Below are positions 1-12,524 of a DNA stretch of 64,000 nucleotides, in pieces. Numbering within the stretch: the first letter of the stretch is position 1; the number at the start of each line of letters is the position of its first letter. This DNA is from Mesodorylaimus sp. YZB2_4 (taxonomy: Eukaryota > Nematoda > Enoplea > Dorylaimida > Dorylaimidae), in contig JASANH010000938.1 of NCBI GenBank assembly GCA_030248295.1, forward strand, positions 1,798,001 through 1,862,000, written 5' to 3'. The notes under the pieces are model-generated. The model was given only the letters and a program-made list of their open reading frames with translations, searched no databases and had not been told where the DNA came from. The position numbers and the translations under genes were made by a program.

Positions 1-806
1 AAATCACGAATGAGTTTGTCGGCATCTCAAGCATGTTTGGTTGAGCCTGTTTGCTGCTATCCAGTACAGGTATGTACAGTAACAGTGCCAGAGTACGTAG
101 ATGCGCCTGCAGCTATGCTTTCGTTTGTCCTGGTCGGGTTTGGCCTGTTGCTATCAGTAAACTCATGACTTACTCTACACGCGATGATCATCTACGGTAT
201 CTGCTTGAGTCTACCCTGCCCCACTTATCTCCGAGCGGATGCCGAAGAGTGCGAAGATTTCCGTGCTTACTCGTAAGTCTGAGGAAACCGGAGCCAGGTC
301 CAAGCGAAGGTGGGAGGCGAATTGTCGTGTGCCAAGTCCACAGAAATTTTTTTATTACTAATTTTTTTTTAAGTAACCCAATATTTAAAATTTGGATGAC
401 TCATTGTCTACTTCAGGAGTGATTTCTTCCGGCAACGCATGGTTGCGTCCAATCGCTCGTGACTAAGCGTCTGCCTGGCGCCAAGTACTGGGCAAAGTTA
501 TGGCGGTGGCATCGGCCGTCGAATAGATGGCTCCAGGCCTCGCTTCGATTATACATTTTGTCATAGCATGTTTGGTCCCCCTACAGCACGTGCGATGCTA
601 GCATGGACTTCGTCAGTTGGATGCACCTCGGCGTCTGCATGTAGCAGTTGGCCGCGGCTGAACACAGGGTGTGTTGTGTGGGGCCCATAGCTAATATGTT
701 TCCTCTGCAAAAACTTTGAATCGCGCTTCCAGCTTTCCTCTCACATGACATCCGAATCGCCTACGAGTGTCCTGCTGGCCATGAGCATACAATCTTTCTC
801 TTACAG
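1..806. other. Non-coding flank upstream of the LRR gene
   Basis: I see no supported gene here. A 123-codon open frame at 51-422 has low-complexity T-rich stretches, no splice context and no recognisable motif, so I treat it as chance. The last bases before the LRR gene (801-806) form a good splice acceptor, so the 3' part of this stretch is probably a 5'-UTR intron or a trans-splice outron. Confidence 0.4.
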
Positions 807-812
807 TTCATC

Positions 813-3008
813 ATGCATATCACGCATCTGATCCTGTTCTTGGCATTACTTCCTCATGCATATTCGTTGCTTCGTCCAGACGGGGCCCTATGTCCGGCTC
901 TTTGCAAATGTTCGATTAACAGCACTCCGTCAGTTGATTGCAGCGGGGCACGTTTGGATGGCATCCCGACCGTCATGCACGACATCCGCGTGCTAAACCT
1001 AGCGAACAATCGAATATCGTCCGTGAAAGAGGTGCGATTGTACAAGCACCTCGAGTACCTCAGCCTGTCGAATAATACCATTTCGGGTATCCGTCGTGGA
1101 ACGTTCTCGCTCCTTGGAAACCTGAAGGAGCTGCGCCTAAGTGGCAATCGATTGACCGCCCTGGATGCTGCTTGGTTTGCTGGTTTGACCGAGCTGATCG
1201 TCCTAGACTTGGGGCGAAACAAGGTGACCCACTTGGACGATGGTGTTTTCGATGGTTTAACGAAATTGGCACGTCTTATCGTAAGTTTGGAGTCCTGCCA
1301 GAGATCTGCCTGCACGAAGTATAGAGTCTGGCACAGTTGGGATAATAGGGTAGCCGGCATGACCCTGATAGTTGGAAGAGTCGAGGGAGCTTGGGTTTGT
1401 GCGACATCGGACTGGATAGCTTGCGAGCTCCAGGCTTTTTCCACATTCTCTCCTCTCTCCCGCTTGGCCCATATGAAGTTCATGGGCACAGGGCAGCACC
1501 GTTTGAAGCTCTCCTCCTTGCCAGCTCATGGTACAGTAGGCCTGACCATGGAACATAATCTTATTGGGTCCATGCCCACATTTCAGGTGGCTGAAAATAC
1601 CATCAGCTACATATCAGCAGGAGCTTTTGCTGGTTTGGCTGCACTACAAGAACTCGACGTACGCCAGAACCAAATGATATCAATACCTTGGCTTCCCTTA
1701 CCTTCTCTGAAAGTTCTCGACCTGAGCTATAATGGACTGGAGACGATCGAAGAAGGAAAATTTGGGAATTCGTCATTGGTAAGACTACTGTACAAGATAA
1801 ATCTTTGGATGGGGATCTGGTGGTACGGGGCTCATCGGCATGCGTGCACTGCCTGCCGTTCAGTTATACATATATAAACATTCGGTACCTGAACCCAAAA
1901 CACGACTGACGATCGATTGATATCAGGCGAGTCAAAGCTCTTATCGCCCAGTCCAAGATTCCTACTCATGCCCCCCCCATTTCCCACTTCATCATTGCAC
2001 CTCCCTTTTTAGCTCGAACATCTGAACTTGGCTGGCAACGACCTCGAATCAATCGATGATAGCGCTTTCATTGGTTTGAGCAGCCTCCGCTTCCTGAATT
2101 TGGATGCAAACCGCCTGAGCCGAGTGCCGACCAACAGTTTCAGCTCCCTTCCTAGCCTGGACAGATTATCATTGAGCGAGAATCCGATACAGGAACTGGA
2201 GCCCTACGCTTTCGGTGGACTGGTCTCCTTACGTCTCCTCACCATTGCACGGTGTCCAAAATTGGAAACGGCCTCTGCTTGCTGTTTTGCTGGCCTGCCC
2301 AGGCTGGAATTGTTGATCCTATCTGAAAACCCACTTTTGTCCTTCATCGATCCCCTGGCATTCGAAGATTCTAATGAGACTTCGATCAGTGAAAGTAGCA
2401 CTGGCGAGGCGGCACCATCGCTAAGGTTTCTTTCCATTTTTGGAAACAACCTAACGTCTCTCTCGTCATCCCTCGTGTCTTGGAAGAGATTAGTCGAACT
2501 CGACATGAGTCATAATCCTTGGCAGTGCGACTGCCAATTCGCGTCGTGGATTGGACCTGTCCTGAGAGGGGTGTATGGCCACCGAGGGCAGTACCCACCT
2601 GGAGCCCAGTGCCACGGTCCAGCCTACTTGCATGGGCGTCAGTTGCACACTTTGTTCGATTTGGGTGACCGTCCCTCAAATGGAACAGCAGACACGCCAG
2701 AACCCCGATCGATGGATACGATCAGCATAGCATCGACGGTTGTCCTGCCCGCAGCTGCTGGATGCCTGTTACTGGTGATCGTACTGGCAGGGCTCTACTA
2801 TCGACTGCATTGGTATCAGCAGGCATCCTGGTGCTGCTGCTATTCACCGAAGGCGCCGTCGCGGCCGCCGCCACCCCCACCACCGTTACCACTAGGAGCT
2901 GGCCCTTTTCTCGCCTCGATCAGCGAGATGGGAGACGGTTACGTTGCAGTCGGCCCTCCAGAGTTCGATGTGGAGTACGATTCGATCGGCGAGTACGAAC
3001 AACCGTAG
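813..3008 (+). CDS. Leucine-rich-repeat single-pass membrane protein
   Basis: Three phase-0 exons (813-1280, 1587-1778, 2013-3008) give a 551-residue protein. Residues 1-18 are a signal peptide. An LRRNT cap follows, with Cys27-x3-Cys31-x-Cys33-x9-Cys43. Then come about a dozen LxxLxLxxN repeats (for example LKELRLSGNRL, LELLILSENPL) and an LRRCT cap near residues 388-435 beginning NPWQCDC. One transmembrane helix lies near 456-483. The short cytoplasmic tail has a Cys cluster (WCCCYSP), a polyproline run and a Tyr-rich C-terminus. The architecture is that of extracellular LRR adhesion or receptor proteins of the LRIT, connectin or chaoptin kind. The ligand cannot be told from the sequence. 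I chose the ATG at 813 because it starts the signal peptide directly after a splice acceptor at 801-806. Joining the exons restores the LRR periodicity, which supports both introns. Confidence 0.85.
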
Positions 3009-4341
3009 CATGGGATCGTATGGATATTGAAGACGTGCAAATGCTCCTTATCACTTAGTGAAGGTCGCCGTGCCTGTGAGTAGCGTTTTGGATTCTTTAT
3101 CGCTGTCGAGTGTGCAGTGTATTCGCGCAGTGTAAATCACAATCATTTTGGTACGGCCATGTTATACTTGTTCGTATGCACTCGTGCGGATATACCCGTG
3201 TTGGTGTGAAGCCGTAGGTTAGTAAAAATGACCTTAGCCACAAATTTCTGAGGAGAACACCTTAGTGTGTGTCGATCCTCCTCGCGAAGCCGGCAGGCAT
3301 CTCAGCGGCTGGGTCGAATGAGTTGGTTTGCTGCCCCGCGGTTTTTATGCAAACTGCAAGAAGCTCCACTGCTCACTCCTGATACGGGCCCAGACGTAAT
3401 TACACGGGGCTCAGTCGCCGCAACAGGATGGGATCGAGCAACACTTGCAGATTTCCACACTCAGAAATGGACCCTTCTCCAACGCCCCGCGACCTGACCG
3501 AGCTGATTAGTGGCCTCTTCTGCACTAGCTGTGATCTCCTTGTCACCGAGGACGAGGGCTAGTGGGCGCCCTGAGGAATTCAATTACGGCACCCAAGGAG
3601 CTAACGATGAGCTACGATTATTTTGCTCTGCTGTTGTCCCGAGTCCACCTTTATAGCCAGCGATGAAAACGACCTTGCGGACTGCCACTGATGGGCGGGC
3701 CTGAATCGACAACACGGCTCTTGGCTAGGTGAAATGGCTTCGTTTAGGTTAACACTGCGACTTGCCGTGTTACTGAATGCACGACACTTCACTTTCCAGT
3801 CTCAGCCAGCCAAGCTCTGTGCCAGCACCCAATCGACAAGCTCAAAGCCTGCTATCTGCGAGTAGAATGCGCAGAGTAGACAACACATTGTGCGTGTGGC
3901 ATCAGATCACTTATCCCATATCTTTGTAGAACTAACCATCCTTATAAATACAAGCCGATAAACCATCCTGTCACAAGATGGCACTAGCAATCGAGTCGAG
4001 ATGCTTTGCCAGCTGTGAGTACCGGCCTAATTGTAAGGATCAAACTGAGGCGTGACCATATCATTTCACATGCGCTTCCACTACAGCGGCCATGTCGTAT
4101 GCAAAGATAGGGATGAACTACAGTCTACATCCATGCATAAGGCATATGTAGATACATTCTTTCCGTTGCTGTCGCTTCTCTCTTTATTTGAATTTCGCGG
4201 CATTGAAGCTTAATTGTCAGAGCCTGAGGATCAGAAGTTAGTACTGTAGCTGCCACAGGCCATTGATATCGGTTGGTTTCTTGCAGAAATTGGACCTTAC
4301 ATTTGGGAATTTCAGTCCAGTGGGCCTAAATTAATTCCGAA
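3009..4341. other. Intergenic stretch between LRR and zinc-finger genes
   Basis: It holds the 3' UTR of the LRR gene and the upstream region of the zinc-finger gene. Short open frames on both strands have no motif and no splice partners. A splice-acceptor-like site at about 4280-4286, 55 bases before the next start codon, suggests a 5'-UTR intron or trans-splice site. I see nothing else. Confidence 0.4.
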
Positions 4342-7300
4342 ATGAGCAGACCACCATATCCTGGTCGTCGCGGTAAGAATTACTACCCGCCATCGAATGG
4401 TGACTATTTCATGCCGCCATCGGATTACGTCCCAAATCCAGCAATGATTTATCAACCAACACCGAACTGGCATCATATGCCGGCTCCATTACCACCGCCT
4501 CCGCCTCCTCCTCCTCCTCCGCCGCCGCCTCCTCCTCCACCATCCGAGCCCGTGCCTCTACCGCCGCCACCGCCGAGTCGGGGGCGAGGTCTGTTTGAAC
4601 CGTCGCCGCTTCCAAATCCGCCGACTTCGACCATGTATGGTGACGGCCAGAGTGGTCCGATGCACGCTACGAGTTACTATGGGTCGTGGGACGAACGTCC
4701 GGATATGGCAGGCTATCACGGAGGTTACGGTAAGTGCTGATTTAGGCACTGGGGGCTGTCATGTCTCAGAAACTGATCAGTAGTTTCGGACTGGTTGCCC
4801 TTCCTTTTGAGCTGTAGTTCATTGCTCTGTTTCCGTTTCAGCTGGAACATACGATGCGTATTACCAGCCGACTTACAACGCTGACCATCATGAGTGGCAA
4901 GAATCTGATTTCGTTGGTGATTCGTGGCAAAATACGGAATCGTACGATTACACCCCGTTTGAGGAGCCTCGCAGAAACCAGTACGCTCCACATCGCAATT
5001 TTCCGCCATTTGATCACAGTTCGAATCAAGGCGTCTTCAATTCTCAGACGTTCAGTCAGTCTCGAAAAAGTGAAATGTAAGTCACATCCGTCATGGATAC
5101 AGAAGTTCCGCATGCAGCATTGCCGACGACGGTTTTTTCTTCTGTTAGAGATCTGCGGGACAAGACGCAAGCACAAGACATGGAGTTGGATGAAAGCGGA
5201 GAGGCGATCAGTGCCTCCACAGCTCAAGAACACGTCAAAAATGGCGAGGAAGATCAAGACGATGATGAAGACGACTGGAAATACTGCAGCGCTTGCGATG
5301 TGAAATTTGAAAATGAACCGGTCAGTTTTTTATCGACTGCTTATGCCCATACTGGCATTGTCTGGGTTTTCAACTCCCTGATTCATTTTAGGCGTATATT
5401 AGGCATTGTCGGGGAATGATCCATACGCAAAAGTTATTGGAAAAGAAATCTGGAGTATCAAAGTCAGCAGCAACGACATCTTCTCTTCCGGGAACGTCTC
5501 AAGGCAGTAGCAAAAGCAACAGTACGAGGGCGGAAAAGTCTGATGTGGCGAAAGCGGAAGCGAACTTTCAGTCCCAAAGAGTGCCTACTTCCTTAAATAA
5601 TGCCAACTGTCGTAAGTAGTGACGAAATATTTCACGGCCATCATAATTTTCCGCCTCTTTTCAGTTTTCGATCCGGGAAAACGAGATTTGAAACCAGATG
5701 ATCTTGGAAAACGATTGGACCAGATTTATTGCGATGTAAGCCCTCATCTCTAAAAATTGTGTATTTGTCATTGTATGTAATTTTAGGTCTGCAAGATATC
5801 GTGCAGCAGCGAGGGCGCCATGCATTCCCATTTGGAGGGAAAGAAACATCAGAAGATGCTGCGAGCAAAGAATATTATTTCAGGTAACTTTTCTTTGTTC
5901 TGTTTTGTTTGTCATCCTCACAAAACGTATCATGCGGGTTTTTATATTCAAGTCTTTCATAGCAGATGAGTCAGAAGAGAAGTTCGGTGTTCTGCGCGGG
6001 GCGAACGCCACACCAGTCAGCACTAAGAAACGAAAGTCGGACGAGCCGAGTAGTTCGCAAGAAATCTCGAGTCGGAGCGACACTATGTTGGCCAATGATA
6101 CTGGAAAAGTGGCATTCATTCAGCGTAAGCTCGACACATATCCAGAGCCGTTGATCGGTGAGTTGCTTTCGGCTTTGTTGTCCAGTATCTCCTATTTTGC
6201 ACCCGTTTGCAGGACTGAAGTATCTGGTCGAATTCGTCATGAGTGAATTCACCGAGCCGCGTTATGTATGCAACTTGTGCGAAGCCAAATGCGATCCAAG
6301 GACGGTCATTAGTCACCTGACTGGCTACAAACATCGACTGCGCTATACGGTGAGCAGCTCATCCGATCGATATTGAACGGGGTCGTTGATTTGATTCTAA
6401 TGTCCGTTTGCAGAAAGAAGTTCGCTCCGATGTCTACGCCGAAATCCAAATGGCATCTGAAATGGATGCCAAGACTTTATTAAATGAGAAGGCGGTGGAG
6501 GTGGATAAAATGGAAGGAAGGCCCAAGATTCGACAGAAATGTGAACAGTCGTTAATTAATGTCATCGATAATCTCAAGTCCCAAGTTTACAAGGAATCGA
6601 GAAGTAAGTACAGTCTCGAGCGACAGCCCTAGTGCGTACGAAACTTCGCCGTCTTGTACTCAGGAGACAACGAGGCGTATTATGATTCTACGAGGCCGAG
6701 GAACGAGGAGTTTACGATGGGGTAAGCATGTTGGTCGGTGAGGTATCGTTTGTGCAACTAATCGTGAGTCTTCTCCCAAGGTATCTCGAAGAGAAGTTTC
6801 GACCAGAGTCGCCCGGATCCAGTTCGACGGACGTGGAGGTGGCCAAGACGGACTATCCCTATTACTCCATCCGGGCTTCGCGTGGAAACATACGCGTGAC
6901 TGACGAGTGGGACGACTTCTACGTGCTGGAACAAGGATACTATTATCTACGACATGAGCGCGAGCACAGTCGCTACGATGACTTGTATGTCAAACCTTTC
7001 GTTGGTGTCAAGGTAAGCCAGGAGATTGGTGTGAGGTCAAATGTATTGAGTAGATTTTCGATTTTTAGAGGAAACACCCATCTTCGTCGGAGGTTTCGGA
7101 GTTGCTGAAAGCACCGTCGTCTGGTTCTAAGATCAACGATACTTTGAAACTGTTGATGGCAGCTTTGGTAAGTCTGGATGAAAGAGGTCGTGAGTCGTAA
7201 TTCGAAGACGTTCTCCAGCTAGCCCGGCTTCTGGAGGTCAGCATGGTTTTTTGTCCTCGAATCCAGGAATGTAGGCCATCTGCTGATGGCATGACTCTTA

Positions 7301-8120
7301 ATTTAGGCGAAAGTATCGTCAGGGAATACGAAGAACAGCGAGATGACGCTGGCCGTGTCCACTGCCCTGACCAAGGCATTGATCAAATTCAAGGAAGCCA
7401 AGAAGCAATCGGACGCGCAGACGGCAGCTTCACTCGCGTCCCAGTCGGCGGTAAGATGCGGTTTTGCCATTCGTTTAGTCAATATTATCCAAGTATGGGC
7501 GGAGGGGTAGGGCTTGGTCGGATACGGCAAGTGTTCCCTGCGCATGTTTTACCCCATACCTCAGGGTCTCATGGAAAACTCCCCTACGGTCTGACGGAAA
7601 AGCTTGTTCCTCCTACCTCTGAGATTACAGAGTTGGGAAAAACGAGTGAATTATCGCTGGCAGGTGCCATTTCCGAACGCTCTTTTAAAAAAAGTTAGAA
7701 CGATCTAGTTTCTTTGTCAAATAGTCAAATTAAGAAGTGGCGGGAAAATTTGCGTAAATGCAAATGACCCCTCCCCAGCCCAGCATCTTGGACCTTATTC
7801 GTACTTGACGGCATTGTTTTCTTGCGCAGGCAGTTCCTCAGCCCCATGCACGACACACCGAGCCACTGCTCCCGACTCCAGCGCACAGGGCGATATCACC
7901 AGAGCCGATACTTGCCTGCACACCCTTGACTCGGCATCGATTGGCTGTATCGCCACCGCTGCTCCCACTGCCAAGGCCGGGATATGTGGACGACGAATTG
8001 GAATCGTTGTTGGCCTTGCACGCGCAGTCTCAACGAAGACGAGCAGCGACTGCAGCATTGGCCGCCGACGTACCTCCGCCTCCTCCAAAACGAAAATTGG
8101 GAGCTGGCTACAGCAGTTAG
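4342..8120 (+). CDS. Three-finger U1/matrin-type zinc-finger protein
   Basis: Fourteen exons (4342-4729, 4842-5076, 5149-5320, 5392-5611, 5665-5735, 5787-5883, 5966-6157, 6213-6349, 6414-6603, 6664-6721, 6781-7012, 7069-7167, 7307-7450, 7830-8120) join in frame to 841 residues. The N-terminus is rich in Pro, Tyr and Gly with a long polyproline run. Three C2H2 fingers of the U1-C/matrin kind follow: CSACDVKF.. near residue 255, CDVCKISC..HLEGKKH near 361, and CNLCEAKC..HLTGYKH near 476. Such fingers bind double-stranded RNA or mediate RNA-protein contacts in the nucleus, as in ZFR, ZNF318 and matrin-3. A Lys/Glu-rich region comes next, then a Trp/Tyr-rich segment (DEWDDFYVLEQGYYYLR) and a Pro/Arg-rich tail ending KRKLGAGYSS. 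I cannot name an orthologue; a ZNF318-like or ZFR-like RNA-binding protein is the best guess. Exon 7 has a tandem NAGNAG acceptor. Confidence 0.75.
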
Positions 8121-8339
8121 TCACAATGCGTTTGAATTATGTTATGATCACGATGATTACTGTAGATGTGCACAAACTGTACATCCGTTCAAATTTGTTT
8201 CTGTGTACAGTATGTAAACCTTTCATTGCGGCGGGTACTTGAGAAATTTTTAATTCAAACGCCTTGTGGTCTCAGAGAGACATTCACCCGAGCCATACCC
8301 ATGTGACTTGACGTGGGAAAGCACATCAAGTACAATTGA

Positions 8340-9934
8340 TCAGTAAAGATGCTCGGCATTGCTGTTTCGGGGTTTCTTTATCTTCTCGAAGTTCTTCATG
8401 ATCATATCGTGGAGCGTGCTCTGAAAAACAGGAATGAAGCGGAAGTCGCAGATCGGGCAGATTTGGACTTACGTAATGATTGCGAACTTCCATGAGAACC
8501 AGACGAAGGTTTAGGAACTCCTTTTCGTCCAAATCTTCGATAGCGCGGCGATAATCCTCCTGAAAAAAGTTCGCAGTGCTGTCCTCTTTTAGCTGTCAAA
8601 ATTGGATGGGTGGAACCACCATTCTAATTAGTTTGTAATTTTAGCATCTAATCACCCGGACTCTCCCATTTGCGGCTAAGACCTTTATCGCCCAGCGGCG
8701 TTTCTAGGTTAGATCAGCTAGTAGCTGGATTCGTCCATGAACACTTACAACATGCGGATATTTTGCAATTTTTGTCACGATCTTTCCCCTCGTGAGCAAG
8801 TATCGTGAAATCTGATCAAGGAACGAGGCAGCCTCCGACTCGACTGTTCTCACTTCCGCCAGCGTATCTTCCTGAAACAGAGACGGTTTACAGTACGCAA
8901 AGTCAAGCATGTGAGAAGCCAACATCGTACCTGAATCGAGACACCGAAATTATTTCCATCTTCGATGCGTGGAATCAGAAACAGAATCCACATTTTCAAC
9001 TAAACGCAAGGAAATCGAAGTGGGATTACACGATGGGAAGTGAGGACTCTCACCTTGTTGACGCTCTCGACAACATCTCTCACGATCGGCTTGACGACGT
9101 TAATCAAATCCAAGATAAGCTTGTTTGAAGGCACGACCCCGTTGATGAACGCTACCACTTTGGTTCCTAAACAGAAAAGATGAGAGGGACGGATATGAGA
9201 AAACACCAATGCATGTATAACGAAAACTAGCTTACCTTCGAAGACACCAACGTCATCCGAGTCGTCCAACTTTCTCTTCTTGCTAACGGTGGAGTTCTCC
9301 TGAAGTAAGATCACATTTGAACCTCAAGAATGCACGCTAATGCTAGTCTCATCGTCAGTCATGACTTGAACAGGCGGTTACTGCAAACAGGAAAACAGCA
9401 GCCGATGATCAAAGCTTACTTGCATCGGTTTGCAGGGGAAGGCATATTCTGCCTATGTGACAATTAGATAGACCCATTAGCTAGGCCCCAGAACTAAAAC
9501 TAGCCCTGAAAGGTTTTGGGAGATGGAATTGCTGAAGATGTCCCTGAAAATGGCACGTACTTGAAGGGCCTTCGGATCTGGATAAGGAACGTTAATATCG
9601 ACTTGAAACTCGGGTAATCTTTTTAGTTGGAACTTCGGGCTCTACAGAGCAACAGATTTGGTTATTAGTTGAAAAACTTCATGAGCAACGCTTACGCAAA
9701 TGAGTGCATCGATTTCCAGCACCTTCTCTGGAAACGTCTCCACGACCAGCTTTTCTGCGTCTACCTTCCAATCATTTTTCCATTCTTCCAGCTGAAAGAA
9801 TCATGCAAGTGGTTATCACAGACAAACATAAGTTACAGGCGGCTGACCTTCTTGTAGCCTATTGTGTCTTTCGAAAGCCCAAATACCGAATGGCTTACTT
9901 TGGTATTGACTGCGACCTTTTCCGATTTCGGCAT
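8340..9934 (-). CDS. PSME3: Proteasome activator REG-gamma (PA28 gamma)
   Basis: Nine minus-strand exons (9848-9934, 9696-9791, 9561-9641, 9236-9299, 9054-9166, 8931-8999, 8749-8871, 8473-8559, 8340-8420) give 266 residues; human PSME3 has 254. The family's diagnostic blocks are intact: the activation-loop region WILFLIPRIEDGNNFGVSIQ, then RTVESEAASFLDQISRYLL, KIAKYPHVEDYRRAI, and the C-terminus IKKPRNSNAEHLY, which enters the pockets of the 20S alpha ring. An insert with a basic patch (SKKRKLDDSDD) matches the nuclear-localisation loop. The protein forms a heptameric nuclear cap that opens the 20S core without ATP or ubiquitin. The gene is divergent from PSMC5, with 499 bases between start codons, and convergent with the zinc-finger gene (219 bases between stop codons). 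Confidence 0.95.
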
Positions 9935-10433
9935 TTCGTTCGATACCAGACGCCGCACGAAGTTTATTCAAATGGCAACTAATAAAAGATAGACGTGATA
10001 GAAAGCCCTCAATTTGAAATGGAACACAAACGAAACGAACAATCGCGCGCAAGCTCGACGAACAAAGCGAGGCGTGTACAGTATGTTCAGTGCATATTGT
10101 CAAATACAAGTACAATACACTTTCAGATATGTACCATAAATTATCTTTCGACATTCATAATAAAACAAAAATAAAAATTCTTGCTTGAATCACTCAATTT
10201 TAAGAAATAAGATTCTTTAGCCGTCAATTTGCCCAAAAAGGTGCAAGATTAGAAAGTCCTAAACTTTATTTTACACATGTGCGATTCCGCAGGCAATGAC
10301 AACGCATTTCGGTTGCGTATTATTTTGTTTCCTTGTCTTGTTATAGGACTGTGAAATCGAATTTATCATTGTCGGTATCAACTTATTTGTCATTTCGATT
10401 TGCAGCGATTATATTCGCGATACTTTATCGACT
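9935..10433. promoter_or_regulatory. Shared divergent promoter region, PSME3 / PSMC5
   Basis: These 499 bases separate the start codons of two divergently transcribed proteasome-cap genes. The interval is AT-rich and holds a splice acceptor at 10399-10404, 29 bases before the PSMC5 start, which suggests a 5'-UTR intron or trans-splice site. I see no unambiguous TATA box. That the promoter is bidirectional is inferred from the geometry. Confidence 0.5.
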
Positions 10434-12393
<1,960 letters not shown>

Positions 12394-12467
12394 ATGTTTG
12401 GAATGTTTCACACAAAATAAGCGTCGATGTTTTCTCAATACGGTTTTCTGTTTACTAAATTTCGTGT

Positions 12468-12473
12468 AATAAA
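12468..12473 (+). terminator. PSMC5 poly(A) signal
   Basis: AATAAA, 75 bases after the PSMC5 stop codon and 52 bases short of the end of the convergent BRCA1 coding region. Confidence 0.6.
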
Positions 12474-12524
12474 GGCCAAATATCTCTTTTATAAGACTTT
12501 AGAAAAAAGCGAAAACTGACAAAT

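Noticed and set aside
51-422. 123-codon plus-strand open frame at the left edge
   Set aside because: No motif, no splice context, T-rich low-complexity end; most likely chance.
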